The notes under the pieces: model-generated | The model's database searches: none | What the model was told of the DNA's origin: nothing | Seen by the model: only the letters and a program-made list of their open reading frames with translations | Made by a program: the position numbers and the translations under genes | NCBI RefSeq assembly: GCF_000002235.5 | Contig: NW_022145597.1 | Location: forward strand, 31,998,797 to 32,062,796 | Direction of reading: 5' to 3' | Length of the DNA: 64,000 nt | DNA from: Strongylocentrotus purpuratus | Taxonomy: Eukaryota > Echinodermata > Echinoidea > Camarodonta > Strongylocentrotidae | Shown: one piece after another, positions 45,401 to 58,595 of the stretch | How positions within the stretch are numbered: the stretch's first letter is position 1 | Layout: every line of letters starts with the position of its first letter

Positions 45401-48400
45401 CAAAAAAAAGTAATATCTTATAATGAAAGAAAACTAGCACATGGACCAGTGGATCTGAGATTATATTATCAAAAAAAACAATGATTTAGAAGAGTACGAA
45501 TTTACAAATAGTTAAAAAAAAAAAAAAAATTAAGGGCGTAAATATTCTAAAAAAGAATGAAACGCCGATAATACCAACAAAAAAAAAAGAAAAAAAGCAT
45601 GACTGTCCAGTAGGCTCATCATTCACAGGTCACCATCTCCCAGCCAGTGAAAACGTAACCTAGCACCATGATTACCCCCCCCCCCCTAAAAAAAAAAAAA
45701 AATAAATAAAAGAGGCAAGAAGTTATATCCTAAAATGAAAGAAACTAGCACATGACTGGGCGTGCCGTTCGCCCACAATTTAAGGGGCAGTGCCCAGTAG
45801 GCTCATCATTCACAGGTCACCATCTCCCAGTCAGTGAAAACCTAACCTAATACCATTAATACCCCCCCCCCCTCCCCCCCCCCCCAAAAAAAAAAGAAGA
45901 AAGAAGTTATATCTTAAAATGAAAGAAACTAGCACATTGACCAGTGGATCTGAGATTATATTATCAAAACAAAACAATGATTTAGAAGAGTACGAATTTA
46001 CAAATAGTAAAAAAAAAATTAAAAAAAATTAAGAGCGTAAATATCCTAAAAAAGAATGAAACGCCGATAATACCAAACAAAAAACACACAACATGACTGC
46101 CCAGTAGGCTCATCATTCACAGGTCACCATCTCCCAGCCAGTGAAAACCTAACCTAGCACCATGATTACCCCCCCCCCCCCCTAAAAAAAAAAAAAATAA
46201 ATAAAAGAAGCAAGAAGTTATATCCTAAAATGAAAGAAAACTAGCACATGACTGGGCGTGCCGTTCGCCCACAATTTAAGGGACAGTGCCCAGTAGGCTC
46301 ATCATTCACAGGTCACCATCTCCCAGTCAGTGAAAACCTAACCTAATACCATTAAAACCCCAGCCCCTAAACAAAAAAAAGTAATATCTTATAATGAAAG
46401 AAAACTAGCACATGGACCAGTGGATCTGAGATTATATTATCAAAAAAAACAATGATTTAGAAGAGTACGAATTTACAAATAGTTTTAAAAAAAAAAAAAA
46501 AAAAAATGAAGGGCGTAAATATCCTAAAAAAGAATGAAACGCCGATAATACCAAACAAAAAACAAACAACATGACTGCCCAGTAGGCTCATCATTCACAG
46601 GTCACCATCTCCCAGATGAATGAGAAAGAAGTTGTATCTTAAAATGAAAGAAAACTAGCACATGGACCAGTGGATCTGAGATTATATTATAAAAAAAAAC
46701 AATGATTTAGAAGAGTACGAATTTACAAATAGTAAAAAAAAAAAAAAAAAAAAAATGAAGGGCGTAAATATCCTAAAAAGAATGAAACGCCGATAATACC
46801 AAACAAAACAAACAAACAACATGACTGCCCAGTAGGCTCATCATTCACAGGTCACCATCTCCCAGCCAGTGAAAACCTAACCTAATACCATTAATACCCC
46901 CCGCCCCTAAACAAAAAAAAAGTAATATCTTATAATGAAAGAAAACTAGCACATGGACCAGTGGATCTGAGATTATATTATCAAAAAAAACAATGATTTA
47001 GAAGAGTACGAATTTACAAATAGTTAAAAAAAAAAAAAAAATTAAGGGCGTAAATATTCTAAAAAAGAATGAAACGCCGATAATACCAACAAAAAAAAAA
47101 GAAAAAAAGCATGACTGTCCAGTAGGCTCATCATTCACAGGTCACCATCTCCCAGCCAGTGAAAACGTAACCTAGCACCATGATTACCCCCCCCCCCCCC
47201 TAAAAAAAAAAAAAATAAATAAAAGAGGCAAGAAGTTATATCCTAAAATGAAAGAAAACTAGCACATGACTGGGCGTGCCGTTCGCCCACAATTTAAGGG
47301 GCAGTGCCCAGTAGGCTCATCATTCACAGGTCACCATCTCCCAGTCAGTGAAAACCTAACCTAATACCATTAATACCCCCCCCCCCTCCCCCCCCCCCAA
47401 AAAAAAAGAAGAAAGAAGTTATATCTTAAAATGAAAGAAACTAGCACATTGACCAGTGGATCTGAGATTATATTATCAAAACAAAACAATGATTTAGAAG
47501 AGTACGAATTTACAAATAGTAAAAAAAAAATTAAAAAAAATTAAGAGCGTAAATATCCTAAAAAGAATGAAACGCCGATAATACCAAACAAAAAACACAC
47601 AACATGACTGCCCAGTAGGCTCATCATTCACAGTCACCATCTCCCAGCCAGTGAAAACCTAACCTAGCACCATGATTACCCCCCCCCCCTAAAAAAAAAA
47701 ATAAATAAATAAAAGAAGCAAGAAGTTATATCCTAAAATGAAAGAAAACTAGCACATGACTGGGCGTGCCGTTCGCCCACAATTTAAGGGACAGTGCCCA
47801 GTAGGCTCATCATTCACAGGTCACCATCTCCCAGTCAGTGAAAACCTAACCTAATACCATTAATACCCCCCCCCCCCCCCCCCAAAAAAAAAAAGAAGAA
47901 AGAAGTTATATCTTAAAATGAAAGAAAACTAGCACATGACTGGGCGTGCCGTTCGCCCACAATTTAAGGGGCAGTGCCCAGTAGGCTCATTATTCACAGG
48001 TCACCATCTCCCAGTCAATGAAAAGCTAACCTAAAACCATTAATACCCCCGCCCCTAAACAAAAAAAAAGTAATATCTTAAAATGAAAGAAAACTAGCAC
48101 GTGGACCAGTGGATCTGAGATTATATTATCAAAAAAAACAATGATTTAGAAGAGTACGCAATTACAAATAGTAAAAAAAAAAAAAAAAAAAAAAAAAATT
48201 AAGGGCGTAAATATCCTAAAAAAGAATGAAACGCCGATAATACCAAACAAAAAAAAAAACACAACATGACTGCCCAGTAGGCTTATCATTCACAGGTCAC
48301 CATCTCCCAGCCAGTGAAAACCTAACCTAGCACCATGATTACCCCCCCCCCCCTAAAAAAAATAAAAAAATAAAAGAAGCAAGAAGTTATATCCTAAAAT

Positions 48401-49820
48401 GAAAGAAAACAAGCACATGACTGGGCGTGCCGTTCGCCCACAATTTAAGGGGCAGTGCCCAGTAGGCTCATCATTCACAGGTCACCATCTCCCAGTCAGT
48501 GAAAACCTAACCTAATACCATTAATACCCCCCTCCCCCCCCCCCTAAAAAAAAAAGAAGAAAAAAGTTATATCTTAAAATGAAAGAAAACTAGCACATGA
48601 CTGGGCGTGCCGTTCGCCCACAATTTAAGGGGCAGTGCCCAGTAGGCTCATTATTCACAGGTCACCATCTCCCAGTCAATGAAAACCTAACCTAAAACCA
48701 TTAATACCCCCCGCCCCTAAACAAAAAAAAGTAATATCTTAAAATGAAAGAAAACTAGCACATGGACCAGTGGATCTGAGATTATATTATAAAAAAAAAC
48801 AATGATTTAGAAGAGTACGCAATTACAAATAGTAAAAAAAAAAAAAAAAAAAAAAATTAAGGGCGTAAATATCCTAAAAAGAATGAAACGCCGATAATAC
48901 GAAACAAAAAAAACAAACAACATGACTGCCCAGTAGGCTCATCATTCACAGGTCACCATCTCAAAGCCAGTGAAAACCTAACCTAACACCATGATTAACC
49001 CACCCCCCTAAAAAAAAAAAAAAAAAAAAAAAAGAAGCAAGAAGTTATATCCTAAAATGAAAGAAAACTAGCACATGACTGGGCGTGCCGTTCGCCCACA
49101 ATTTAAGGGGCAGTGCCCAGTAGGCTCATTATTCACAGGTCACCATCTCCCAGTCAGTGAAAACCTAACCTAATACCATTAATACCCCCCCTCCCCCCCC
49201 CCCCCAAAAAAAAAGAAGAAAGAAGTTATATCTTAAAATGAAAGAAACTAGCACATTGACCAGTGGATCTGAGATTATATTATCAAAACAAAACAATGAT
49301 TTAGAAGAGTACGAATTTACAAATAGTAAAAAAAAAAAAAAAAAAAAAATTAAGAGCGTAAATATCCTAAAAAAGAATGAAACGCCGATAATACCAAAAA
49401 AAAAAAAACACAACATGACTGCCCAGTAGGCGCATCATTCACAGGTCACCATCTCCCAGCCAGTGAAAACCTAACCTAGCACCATGATTACCCTCCCCCC
49501 CCTAAAAAAAAAATTAAAAAATAAAAGAAGCAAGAAGTTATATCCTAAAATGAAAGAAAACTAGCACATGACTGGGCGTGCCGTTCGCCCACAATTTAAG
49601 GGACAGTGCCCAGTAGGCTCATCATTCACAGGTCACCATCTCCCAGTCAGTGAAAACCTAACCTAATACCATTAATACCCCCCCCCCTCCCCCCCCCCCC
49701 CAAAAAAAAAGAAGAAAGAAGTAATATCTTAAAATGAAAGAAACTAGCACTTTGACCAGTGGATCTGAGATTATATTATCAAAACACAACAATGATTTAG
49801 AAGAGTACGAATTTACAAAT

Positions 49821-49856
<36 letters not shown>

Positions 49857-52128
49857 AAGGGCATAAATATCCTAAAAAAGAATGAAACGTCGATAATACC
49901 AAACAAAAAAACACACAACATGACTGCCCAGTAGGCTCATCATTCACAGGTCACCATCTCCCAGCCAGTGAAAACGTAACCTAGCACCATGATTACCCCC
50001 CCCCCCTAAAAAAAAATAAAAAATTAAAAGAAGCAAGAAGTTATATCCTAAAATGAAAGAAACTAGCACATGACTGGGCGTGCCGTTCGCCCACAATTTA
50101 AGGGGCAGTGCCCAGTAGGCTCATCATTCACGGGTCACCATCTCCCAGTCAGTGAAAACCTAACCTAATACCATTAATACCCCCCCTCCCCCCCCCCCCC
50201 CAAAAAAAAAAAGAAGAAAAAAGTTATATCTTAAAATGAAAGAAAACTAGCACATGACTGGACGTGCCGTTCGCCCACAATTTAAGGGACAGTGCCCAGT
50301 AGGCTCATTATTCACAGGTCACCATCTCACAGTCAATGAAACCTAACCTAAAACCATTAATACCCCCCGCCCCTAAACAAAAAAAAAGTAATATCTTAAA
50401 ATGAAAGAAAACTAGCACATGGACCAGTCGATCTGAGATTATATTATCAAAAAAAACAATGATTTAGAAGAGCACGCAATTACAAATAGTAAAAAAAAAA
50501 AAAAAAAAAAAAAATTAAGGGCGTAAATATCCTAAAAAAGAATGAAACGCCGATAATACCAAACAAAAAAAAACACAACATGACTGCCCAGTAGGCTCAT
50601 CATTCACAGGTCACCATCTCCCAGCCAGTTAAAACCTAACCTAGCACCATGATTACCCCCCCCCCTAAAAAAAATAAAAAATAAATAAAAGAAGCAAGAA
50701 GTTATATCCTAAAATGAAAGAAAACTAGCACATGACTGGGCGTGCCGTTCGCCCACAATTTAAGGGGCAGTGCCCAGTATGCTCATCATTCACAGGTCAC
50801 CATCTCCCAGTCAGTGAAAACCTAACCTAATACCATTAATACCCTCTCCTCCCCCCCCAAAAAAAAAGAGGAAAGAAGTTATATCTTAAAATGAAAGAAA
50901 CTAGCACATTGACCAGTGGATCTGAGATTATATTATCAAAACAAAACAATGATTTAGAAGAGTACGAATTTACAAATAGTAAAAAAAAAAAAAAAAAAAA
51001 AAATTAAGGGCGTAAATATCCTAAAAAAGAATGAAACGCCGATAATACCAAAAACAAAAACAAACAACATGACTGCCCAGTAGGCTCATCATTCACAGGT
51101 CACCATCTCCCAGCCAGTGAAAACCTAACCTAGCACCATGATTAACCCCCCCCCCCCCCAAAAAAAAAAATAATAATAATAAAATAAAAGAAGCAAGAAG
51201 TTATATCCTAAAATGAAAGAAAACTAGCACATGACTGGGCGTGCCGTTCGCCCACAATTTAAGGGGCAGTGCCCAGTAGGCTCATCATTCACAGGTCACC
51301 ATCTCCCAGTCAGTGAAAACCTAACCTAATACCATTAATACCCCCCCCCCTCCCCCCCCCAAAAAAAAAATGAGAAAGAAGTTACCAAACAAAACAAAAT
51401 ACAACATGACTGCCCAGTAGGCTCATCATTCACAGGTCACCATCGCCCAGCCAGTGAAAACCTAACCTAGCACCATGATTTCCATCCCCCCCCCCCCAAA
51501 AGAAAAAAAAAATGGATTTATCTTAAAAGTGACAAAAACTAGCACATAGACCAGTGGATCTGAGATTATATCATTAAAAAAAAAACAATGAATTTAGAAC
51601 AGTGCGAATTTACATAAATAAAAAAAAGAAAAAAGAAAAAAAAAATTGAAGGCGTATATATTCTAAAAAAGAATGAAACGCCGATAACACAAAACAACAA
51701 CAACAACGACATGACTGGGCGTGCCGTTCGCCCACAATTTCAGGGGCAGTGCCCAATACGCTCATAATTTATAGGTCACCATCTCCCAGCCAGTGAAGAC
51801 CTAACCTAGCGCCATGATTACCCCCCCCCCCCAAAAAAAAAAAGAAAGAAAAAAAAGAAGAAAGAAATTGTATACTAAAATGAAAGAAAACTAGCACATG
51901 ACTGGGCGTGCCGTTCGCCCACAATTTAAGGGGCAGTGCCCAGTAGGCTCATCATTCACAGGTCACCATCTCCCAGCCAGTGAAAACCTAACCTAATACC
52001 ATTAATACCCCCCACCCCCTAAACAAAAAATTAATGTCTTAAAATAAAAGAAAACTAGCACATGGACTAGTGGATCTAAGATTATATTATCAAAAAATAA
52101 CAATGATTTAGAAGAGTACGAATTGACA

Positions 52129-52165
<37 letters not shown>

Positions 52166-54835
52166 AAGGGCGTAAATATTCTAAAAAAGAATGAAACGCC
52201 GATAATACCAAATAAAAAAACAAACAACATGACTGCCCAGTAGGCTCATCATTCACAGGTCACCATCTCCCAGCCAGTGAAAACCTAACCTAGCACCATG
52301 ATTAACCCCCCCCCCAAAAAAAAAATAATAAAATAAAAGAAGCAAGAAGTTATGTCCTAAAATGAAAGAAAACTAGCACATGACTGGGCGTGCCGTTCGC
52401 CCACAATTTAAGGGCAGTGCCCAGTAGGCTCATCATTCACAGGTCACCATCTCCCAGTCAGTGAAAACCTAACCTAATACCATTAATATCCCCCCTCCCC
52501 CCCCCCCCCCAAAAAAAAGAAAAAAGTTATATTTTAAAATGAAAGAAAACTAGCACATGACTGGGCGTGCCGTTCGCCCACAATTTAAGGGGCAGTGCCC
52601 AGTAGGCTCATTATTCACAGGTCACCATCTCCCAGTCAATGAAAACCTAACCTAAAACCATTAATACCCCCCGCCCCTAAACAAAAAAAAGTAATATCTT
52701 AAAATGAAAGAAAACTAGCACATGGACCAGTGGATCTGAGATTATATTATCAAAAAAACAATGATTTAGAAGAGTACAAATTTACAAATAGTAAAAAAAA
52801 AGAAAAAAAAAAATTAAGGGCGTAAATATCCTAAAAAGAATGAAACGCCGATAATACCAAACAAAAAAACAAACAACATGACTGCCCAGTAGGCTCATCA
52901 TTCACAGGTCACCATCTCACAGCCATTGAAAACCTAACCTAGCACCATGATTACCCCCCCCCCCCCCAAAAAAAAATAAATAAATAAAAGAAGCAAGAAG
53001 TTATATCCTAAAATGAAAGAAAACTAGCACATGACTGGGCGTGCCGTTCGCCCACAATTTAAGGGGCAGTGCCCAGTATGCTCATCATTCACAGGTCACC
53101 ATCTCCCAGTCAGTGAAAACCTAACCTAATACCATTAATACCCTCTCCTCCCCCCCAAAAAAAAAGAGGAAAGAAGTAATATCTTAAAATGAAAGAAACT
53201 AGCACATTGACCAGTGGATCTGAGATTATATTATCAAAACAAAACAATGATTTAGAAGAGTACGAATTTACAAATAGTAAAAAAAAAAAAAAAAAAAAAA
53301 AAAAATTAAGGGCGTAAATATCCTAAAAAAGAATGAAACGCCGATAATACCAAAAAAAAAAAAAAAAAAACAACATGACTGCCCAGTAGGCTCATCATTC
53401 ACAGGTCACCATCTCCCAGCCAGTGAAAACCTAACCTAGCACCATGATTAACCCCCCCCCCCCCCCCAAAAAAAAAAAAATAATAAAATAAAAGAAGCAA
53501 GAAGTTATATCCTAAAATGAAAGAAAACTAGCACATGACTGGGCGTGCCGTTCGCCCACAATTTAAGGGGCAGTGCCCAGTAGGCTCATTATTCACAGGT
53601 CACCAAATCCCAGTCAATGAAAACCTAACCTAAAACCATTGATACCCCCCGCCCCTAAACAAAAAAAAGTAATATCTTAAAATGAAAGAAAACTAGCACA
53701 TGGACCAGTGGATCTGAGATTATATTATCAAAAAAACAATGATTTAGAAGAGTACAAATTTACAAATAGTAAAAAAAAAAAAAAAAAAAATTAAGGGCGT
53801 AAATATCCTAAAAAAAAGTGAAACGCCGATAATACCAAACAAAAAAACAAACAACATGACTGCCCAGTAGGCTCATCATTCACAGGTCACCATCTCCCAG
53901 TCAGTGAAAACCTAACCTAATACCATTAATATCCCCCCCTCCCCCCCCCCAAAAAAAGAAAAAAGTTATATTTTAAAATGAAAGAAAACTAGCACATGAC
54001 TGGGCGTGCCGTTCGCCCACAATTAAGGGGCAGTGCCCAGTAGGCTCATTATTCACAGGTCACCATCTCCCAGTCAATGAAAACCTAACCTAAAACCATT
54101 AATACCCCCCGCCCCTAAACAAAAAAAAGTAATATCTTAAAATGAAAGAAAACTAGCACATGGACCAGTGGATCTGAGATTATATTATCAAAAAACAATG
54201 ATTTAGAAGAGTACAAATTTACAAATAGTAAAAAAAAAAAAAAAAAAATTAAGGGCGTAAATATCCTAAAAAAAAGTGAAACGCCGATAATACCAAACAA
54301 AAAACAAACAACATGACTGCCCAGTAGGCTCATCATTCACAGGTCACCATCTCCCAGCCAGTGAAAACCTAACCTAATACCATTAATACCCCCCCTCCCC
54401 CCCCCCCCCAAAAAAAAGAGGAAAGAAGTTATATCTTAAAATGAAAGAAACTAGCACATTGACCAGTGGATCTGAGATTATATTATCAAAACAAAACAAT
54501 GATTTAGAAGAGTACGAATTTACAAAAAGTAAAAAAAAAAAAAAAAAAAATTGAAGGGCGTAAATATCATAAAAAAGAATGAAACGCCGAAAATACCAAA
54601 ATTCACAGGTCACTATCTCCCAGCCAGTAAAGTCCTAACCTAGTACCATAATGTACCCTCCCCCCCCCAAAAAAAAAAGTGGGCGTGCCGTTTGCCCACA
54701 ATTTAAGGGACAGTGCAACATGTCACCATCATCTAGCCAGTGAAAACCTAACCTTACACTATGAATACCCCAAAAAGATAAAATTTAATGTCTTAAAATG
54801 AAAGAAAACTATGGGACCTGACTAGGCGTGCTGTT

Positions 54836-55517
54836 CACATACATAAGTGTTCTCATCCCTTCTGTTTCATGGTACAGTATTCGAATAATCTAGATTTAAA
54901 AATAAATTAATGTAAAGAAAAATAAGGGAGGAATCACATTTCCTGCTTTTAATGCGATATGCAATAGTATTCCACTAGCTATTCAATATTTAAATCAGAT
55001 GTACAGTATTCCATGAACAAATAATGTTAAATCATAAATATAAATATATATATAGAGAGAGAGAGGGGGGGGGAAGAGAGAGAGGGAGATACCGATAGAG
55101 GAGGGGGGGGGTAGGAGGAGAAGGCCCTTAAAATGCTTGCTTCGAATTTTATGTATCCTATTCAAACAAGCAAATGTAGATTTGATAAGTCATAATCATA
55201 AATAGTAAGCGGGAAAGTGGGAGAGATAGGAAGGGAGGGAGAGAGAGGAGAACAGAGGATGGGTCTTGATTTAGAGCTGATACACAGAAAGAAGAAAAAT
55301 AAAGACCAAGACATAAACAAATAAAAATAAATAGAAAGATACAATGATAGAGAAAGAGGAAAGAATGATATAAAAATAACATGAACTGTCTTTATTCGAA
55401 CAGGTCTTTTCAGAACTACACTCTTCAATCTTTACTCTTCATTCTTTAACCTTCGTGATCTCCTCACAACCTTCTCAATCTCGATTTTGTTTTTGCCTCA
55501 ATTTTACGGAATGACCC
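54836..55517. other. AT/GA-rich flank of the satellite, no gene
   Basis: It contains GA/G tracts at 55055-55115 and a GA-rich stretch at 55205-55260. Minus frames here are Ser/Leu/Phe-rich by composition. Diverged copies of TATTCAAACAAGCAAAT link it to the flank on the other side of the satellite. Confidence 0.5.
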
Positions 55518-56281
55518 TTAACCCTAAAAAGGCTGGGCTATTTGAGGTCTAAGTACGGCCGGGGGGGGGGGCAATATGAAAATATGGCAATATGGCAATA
55601 TGAACATCTCGGCCGTGAAGAGGCCGATCTTCGCCAAAATTTGCACGCATGTCAAGTGAAGTGTATAGAACAATATGATAATTTAAATTTTTTGAAAAAT
55701 TCACTTATTTGCATATTTATGGTAATTTATGCAAATAAGGTCATAAAATCACATTTTTACCCATAAATCATATATTATTCATATTTAAGCATTTTTTTCA
55801 CTACATATATTCATCAGACCATTTGGAATAAAAATACAATTTTTTTCGGAAGAGCCAGCTTATTCCTAATATCTCTTGTTTTGACAATTTCTTATGCATT
55901 TCATTGTTTTTTTAACTTATGTATTTTATTGTTTTTGTTGTTTTATTTCATTTCTTACTATAATTAAACTATTTTGACTCCCTAAACAACCACCTAAACT
56001 TGAAACAAGACCCAATAACCCATGTTTGATCTGTTTTGAGGAAAAATGACATTTCCATATGTTTTGTACACAAATCACAAAAATGAGCGATTTTCGGGCT
56101 GACATGCAAAGACAAAAGGTCACGTGACCTTGTAACTGTACGTCTTTTTTAAAGATGCGCAAGACTCGAAAGAAAAAAGTCAGGGAGCGGCGGGGCGCCA
56201 TCCATATGCGTTCCCGAGCAATCGGAAAAATCTTGGAGGGGGGGGGGGGGCATAATGCCCCCCCGGCCTTATTAGGGTTAA
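55518..56281. mobile_element. piggyBac-like non-autonomous element with TTAA duplication
   Basis: TTAA at 55518-55521 is followed by CCCTAAAAAGGCTGGG. The other end reads CCCGGCCTTATTAGGG up to 56277, followed by TTAA at 56278-56281. The ends are inverted repeats of about 16 bases starting CCCTAA, and the target is TTAA, both typical of piggyBac. The 756-base interior has no transposase. It includes a 36-base palindrome (55704-55739) with arms CTTATTTGCATA/TATGCAAATAAG and G tracts near both ends. Confidence 0.85.
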
Positions 56282-58039
56282 AGATTCAATATTGTTAGAG
56301 GATGTAAGGAGCTATTAGAAAATTCTACAATATCGAGAAAGATCCCTGCAGCAATGGAGAGAAGGGTAAATCAAAGAGAGCATTGGACAAGAAAAGCAGC
56401 TGTTAACAAATACTGAAAATTGTTGGATAGTAACAAAAGACTGAAGGAGGGAATCACAACTTTCCTAGATGTTTAATATATACAGTGCAATACTAATTTG
56501 TCTATTTTTATTTTTTTAAAAGAGTTATAGAGGGAGGGGGATGTATCAATAGGAAATGGAAGGGAGTTAGAATATTCACACATGCAAGTGAGAATTTGAT
56601 AGGTCATTTTGAAAAGGATAGGGTGTGTTTGAAGGTTTTTTTGTCACAAATCTGAAGTAGGGCCTACTTTATTAAATAATTTGTATTTATTTAGTAGCGA
56701 ATTGAGAAGAAAATCAGAAAAAAGTTTATAATATATTTAATGACATGTAAAGGGAGTCCTATCCTACTAGACGAACAACAAAAACAACCCACAATAAAAG
56801 CAATACTATTGTATTAGATTGAAGAGACAAACTGTAAAGATTAGCGGAGAAGGAAAAGGATAAAAATATTACATTTCACAGAGAGTATAACCAATCCTAT
56901 TAAAGAACACACATGGGATTTACAGGGGCTGTATACCTGAAAGTAGTGAACACGATATATTTTGTGTCCGATGTCATGCTACTACGTCTTATGTTAACTT
57001 TGAATAATATACTAAAATCAACAAATTAAAATATTGTCTCATACTCAACTATAAATGGACAACTATTTTACCCCAGCCACACATAAAGGTGTGAGGTGAC
57101 TTAGATTAAGTGATTCCTTTTTTTCTTCAAATTGTAAGATGTCGGGAATATGCACCCCTTTAAAAGATAGGATTGAGAACAATCCGCGACAAAAAGAGAA
57201 ACAGAATGGGATTTGTTATAAGTGAGTAGAACCTATATATGCATAAATTGGATATAATGTATAAGAAATTTGAATCAAGTAATTGCAATTAGAAGCTGAG
57301 ATTTTACGTATTTGTTTCAATGGACTGGAAATTTTTTATGATCAATAATGCTTAATGATTAAAGTGGTTTTACTGTTTGAAACTTCGCATTTCTATCCAT
57401 TTTTTTATAAAAAGAATGTATTCTATTCAATTTAATCATTTTTTTCATTTTATATTTTTATTATTAATGTTACTTATCTTTTCTTTTCTTTGTTTTAAAT
57501 AGTATTTCATTTTATTAGTTTGAAACCATTTTCGTATAAGATCATTAGTTGTTGGAATCTTTTCTTTCTAATTCTTTTGTGCATTTTCTGATATTCCACA
57601 TGAAAGTACAATCTTTCCTCAAGTACCGGTACACATCCTATAACAAGCCAGTTTGTAATTGCAGTCTAAATTTGTTTTGTGTTTTTTAAAATGTGCAAAA
57701 TGAGGCACTACTGCATACATGCTCATGTTTAAATATTCATTTTATTTCATGCACCGTTATGATATTTCATGATACACAGGTAAAGTTGTATATCTCTAAA
57801 TTGACATAAAGGGCATTCACGTGACCCCTCCATTTTAAGGATCATGTTGGGTCTCTCCATGTTTAGATATTCAGTGGATATTTCGTGCTAATTACAAACT
57901 GGGTAATTGGAAAACTCCTGCCACGTCTATCTCTTACAACAAGATACAATTTAAATTATCAGTACAACTGCTTTTATGAGAGGGATGATTGCGAAACCCA
58001 ATAACTAAGACTTACAAAAGAAGACAACTTCTGAATCCT
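56282..58039. other. AT-rich intergenic region
   Basis: No gene or element supported over about 1.75 kb. Frames are short and unlike known proteins. Confidence 0.5.
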
Positions 58040-58172
58040 TTGTTATAACAATATAATGTTTATTTAAAAAAGATTTTCGACCAAATATTCACAAGTTCTC
58101 AACTTAGTAACCAACGTGTCAAACTCATAGATATACATGCCTCCTATTAGGAGGTATGGGGGTAATAAGATC
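58040..58172 (-). other. Probable last (non-coding) exon of the minus-strand Cys/His gene
   Basis: On the minus strand a good acceptor, CCTATTCACCAG, ends at 58173, and AATAAA lies at 58064-58059, a plausible polyadenylation signal. The 3' end near 58040 is an estimate. It is non-coding in the model favoured here. Confidence 0.45.
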
Positions 58173-58223
58173 TGGTGAATAGGAACATATTGTCACAAGG
58201 TAGACATTGAAATACCTGCATAC

Positions 58224-58260
58224 CTACGACGTGTGTGCGCGTCCCACGGCGAGGCCTGAT
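58224..58260 (-). other. Probable 37-base exon of the minus-strand gene
   Basis: The acceptor CTTTATTCCACAG ends at 58261, and the donor TCGTAG then GTATGC starts at 58223. In the frame that is open through the exon at 58697-58941 this micro-exon reads SGLAVGRAHTS and then stops exactly at its end, which may be chance. It is 3' UTR if the main reading frame ends at 59874. Confidence 0.45.
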
Positions 58261-58595
58261 CTGTGGAATAAAGAGGTAAACAGAATGCTGTATTAGGCAT
58301 CTCAAAGGAAATATGATGGGGCAGATACAATCTTAAAACTAAAAGACAAATTATGACATTTTGTTAGGTATAGTATATAGCAAGTTTATCCATTCATTTC
58401 AAAATAGATTTATTTCCAAGTATCTTGAACAAATATTCAAATACTTTTCACCTTTCGGCCCTAAATTTACTAATTATAAAATAGAGGAAACATAGCAGTT
58501 GCATACTTTCCAAAATGATGAGGACATGAGAAAACAGAAGCAAACATGAAGACTCACCATGTACTGCTATAATGCTATAAATAACTAATTACTAT

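Larger units (their letters stand above)
32507..54835. repeat. 22-kb higher-order satellite of short and long units
   Basis: All units share a core running AGTAGGCTCATCATTCACAG, TCACCATCTCCCAG, CAGTGAAAACCTAACCTA and ACCATNATTACC, then a C tract, an A tract, and GAAGTTATATC, TAAAATGAAAGAAAACTAGC, ACATG. Short units (~180 bases) follow with ACTGGGCGTGCCGTTCGCCC and TTAAGGGGCAGTGCCC. Long units (~300 bases) follow instead with ACCAGTGGATCTGAGATTAT, AGAGTACGAATTTACAAATA, a second A tract, GGGCGTAAATATCCT, GAATGAAACGCCGATAATA and ACATGACTGCCC. I find roughly 50 GCCGTTCGCCC segments. Units at both ends (32.5-33.0 kb and after 54.6 kb) are the most diverged. No transcript, frame or protein is supported. 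Short plus or minus frames are by-products of the A and C tracts. Confidence 0.95.

Noticed and set aside
32507..54835. Idea that the satellite is a CRISPR array or a gene cluster
   Set aside because: Units are 180-300 bases with variable homopolymers and no short identical repeats with unique spacers. Frames inside are short and caused by A and C tracts.
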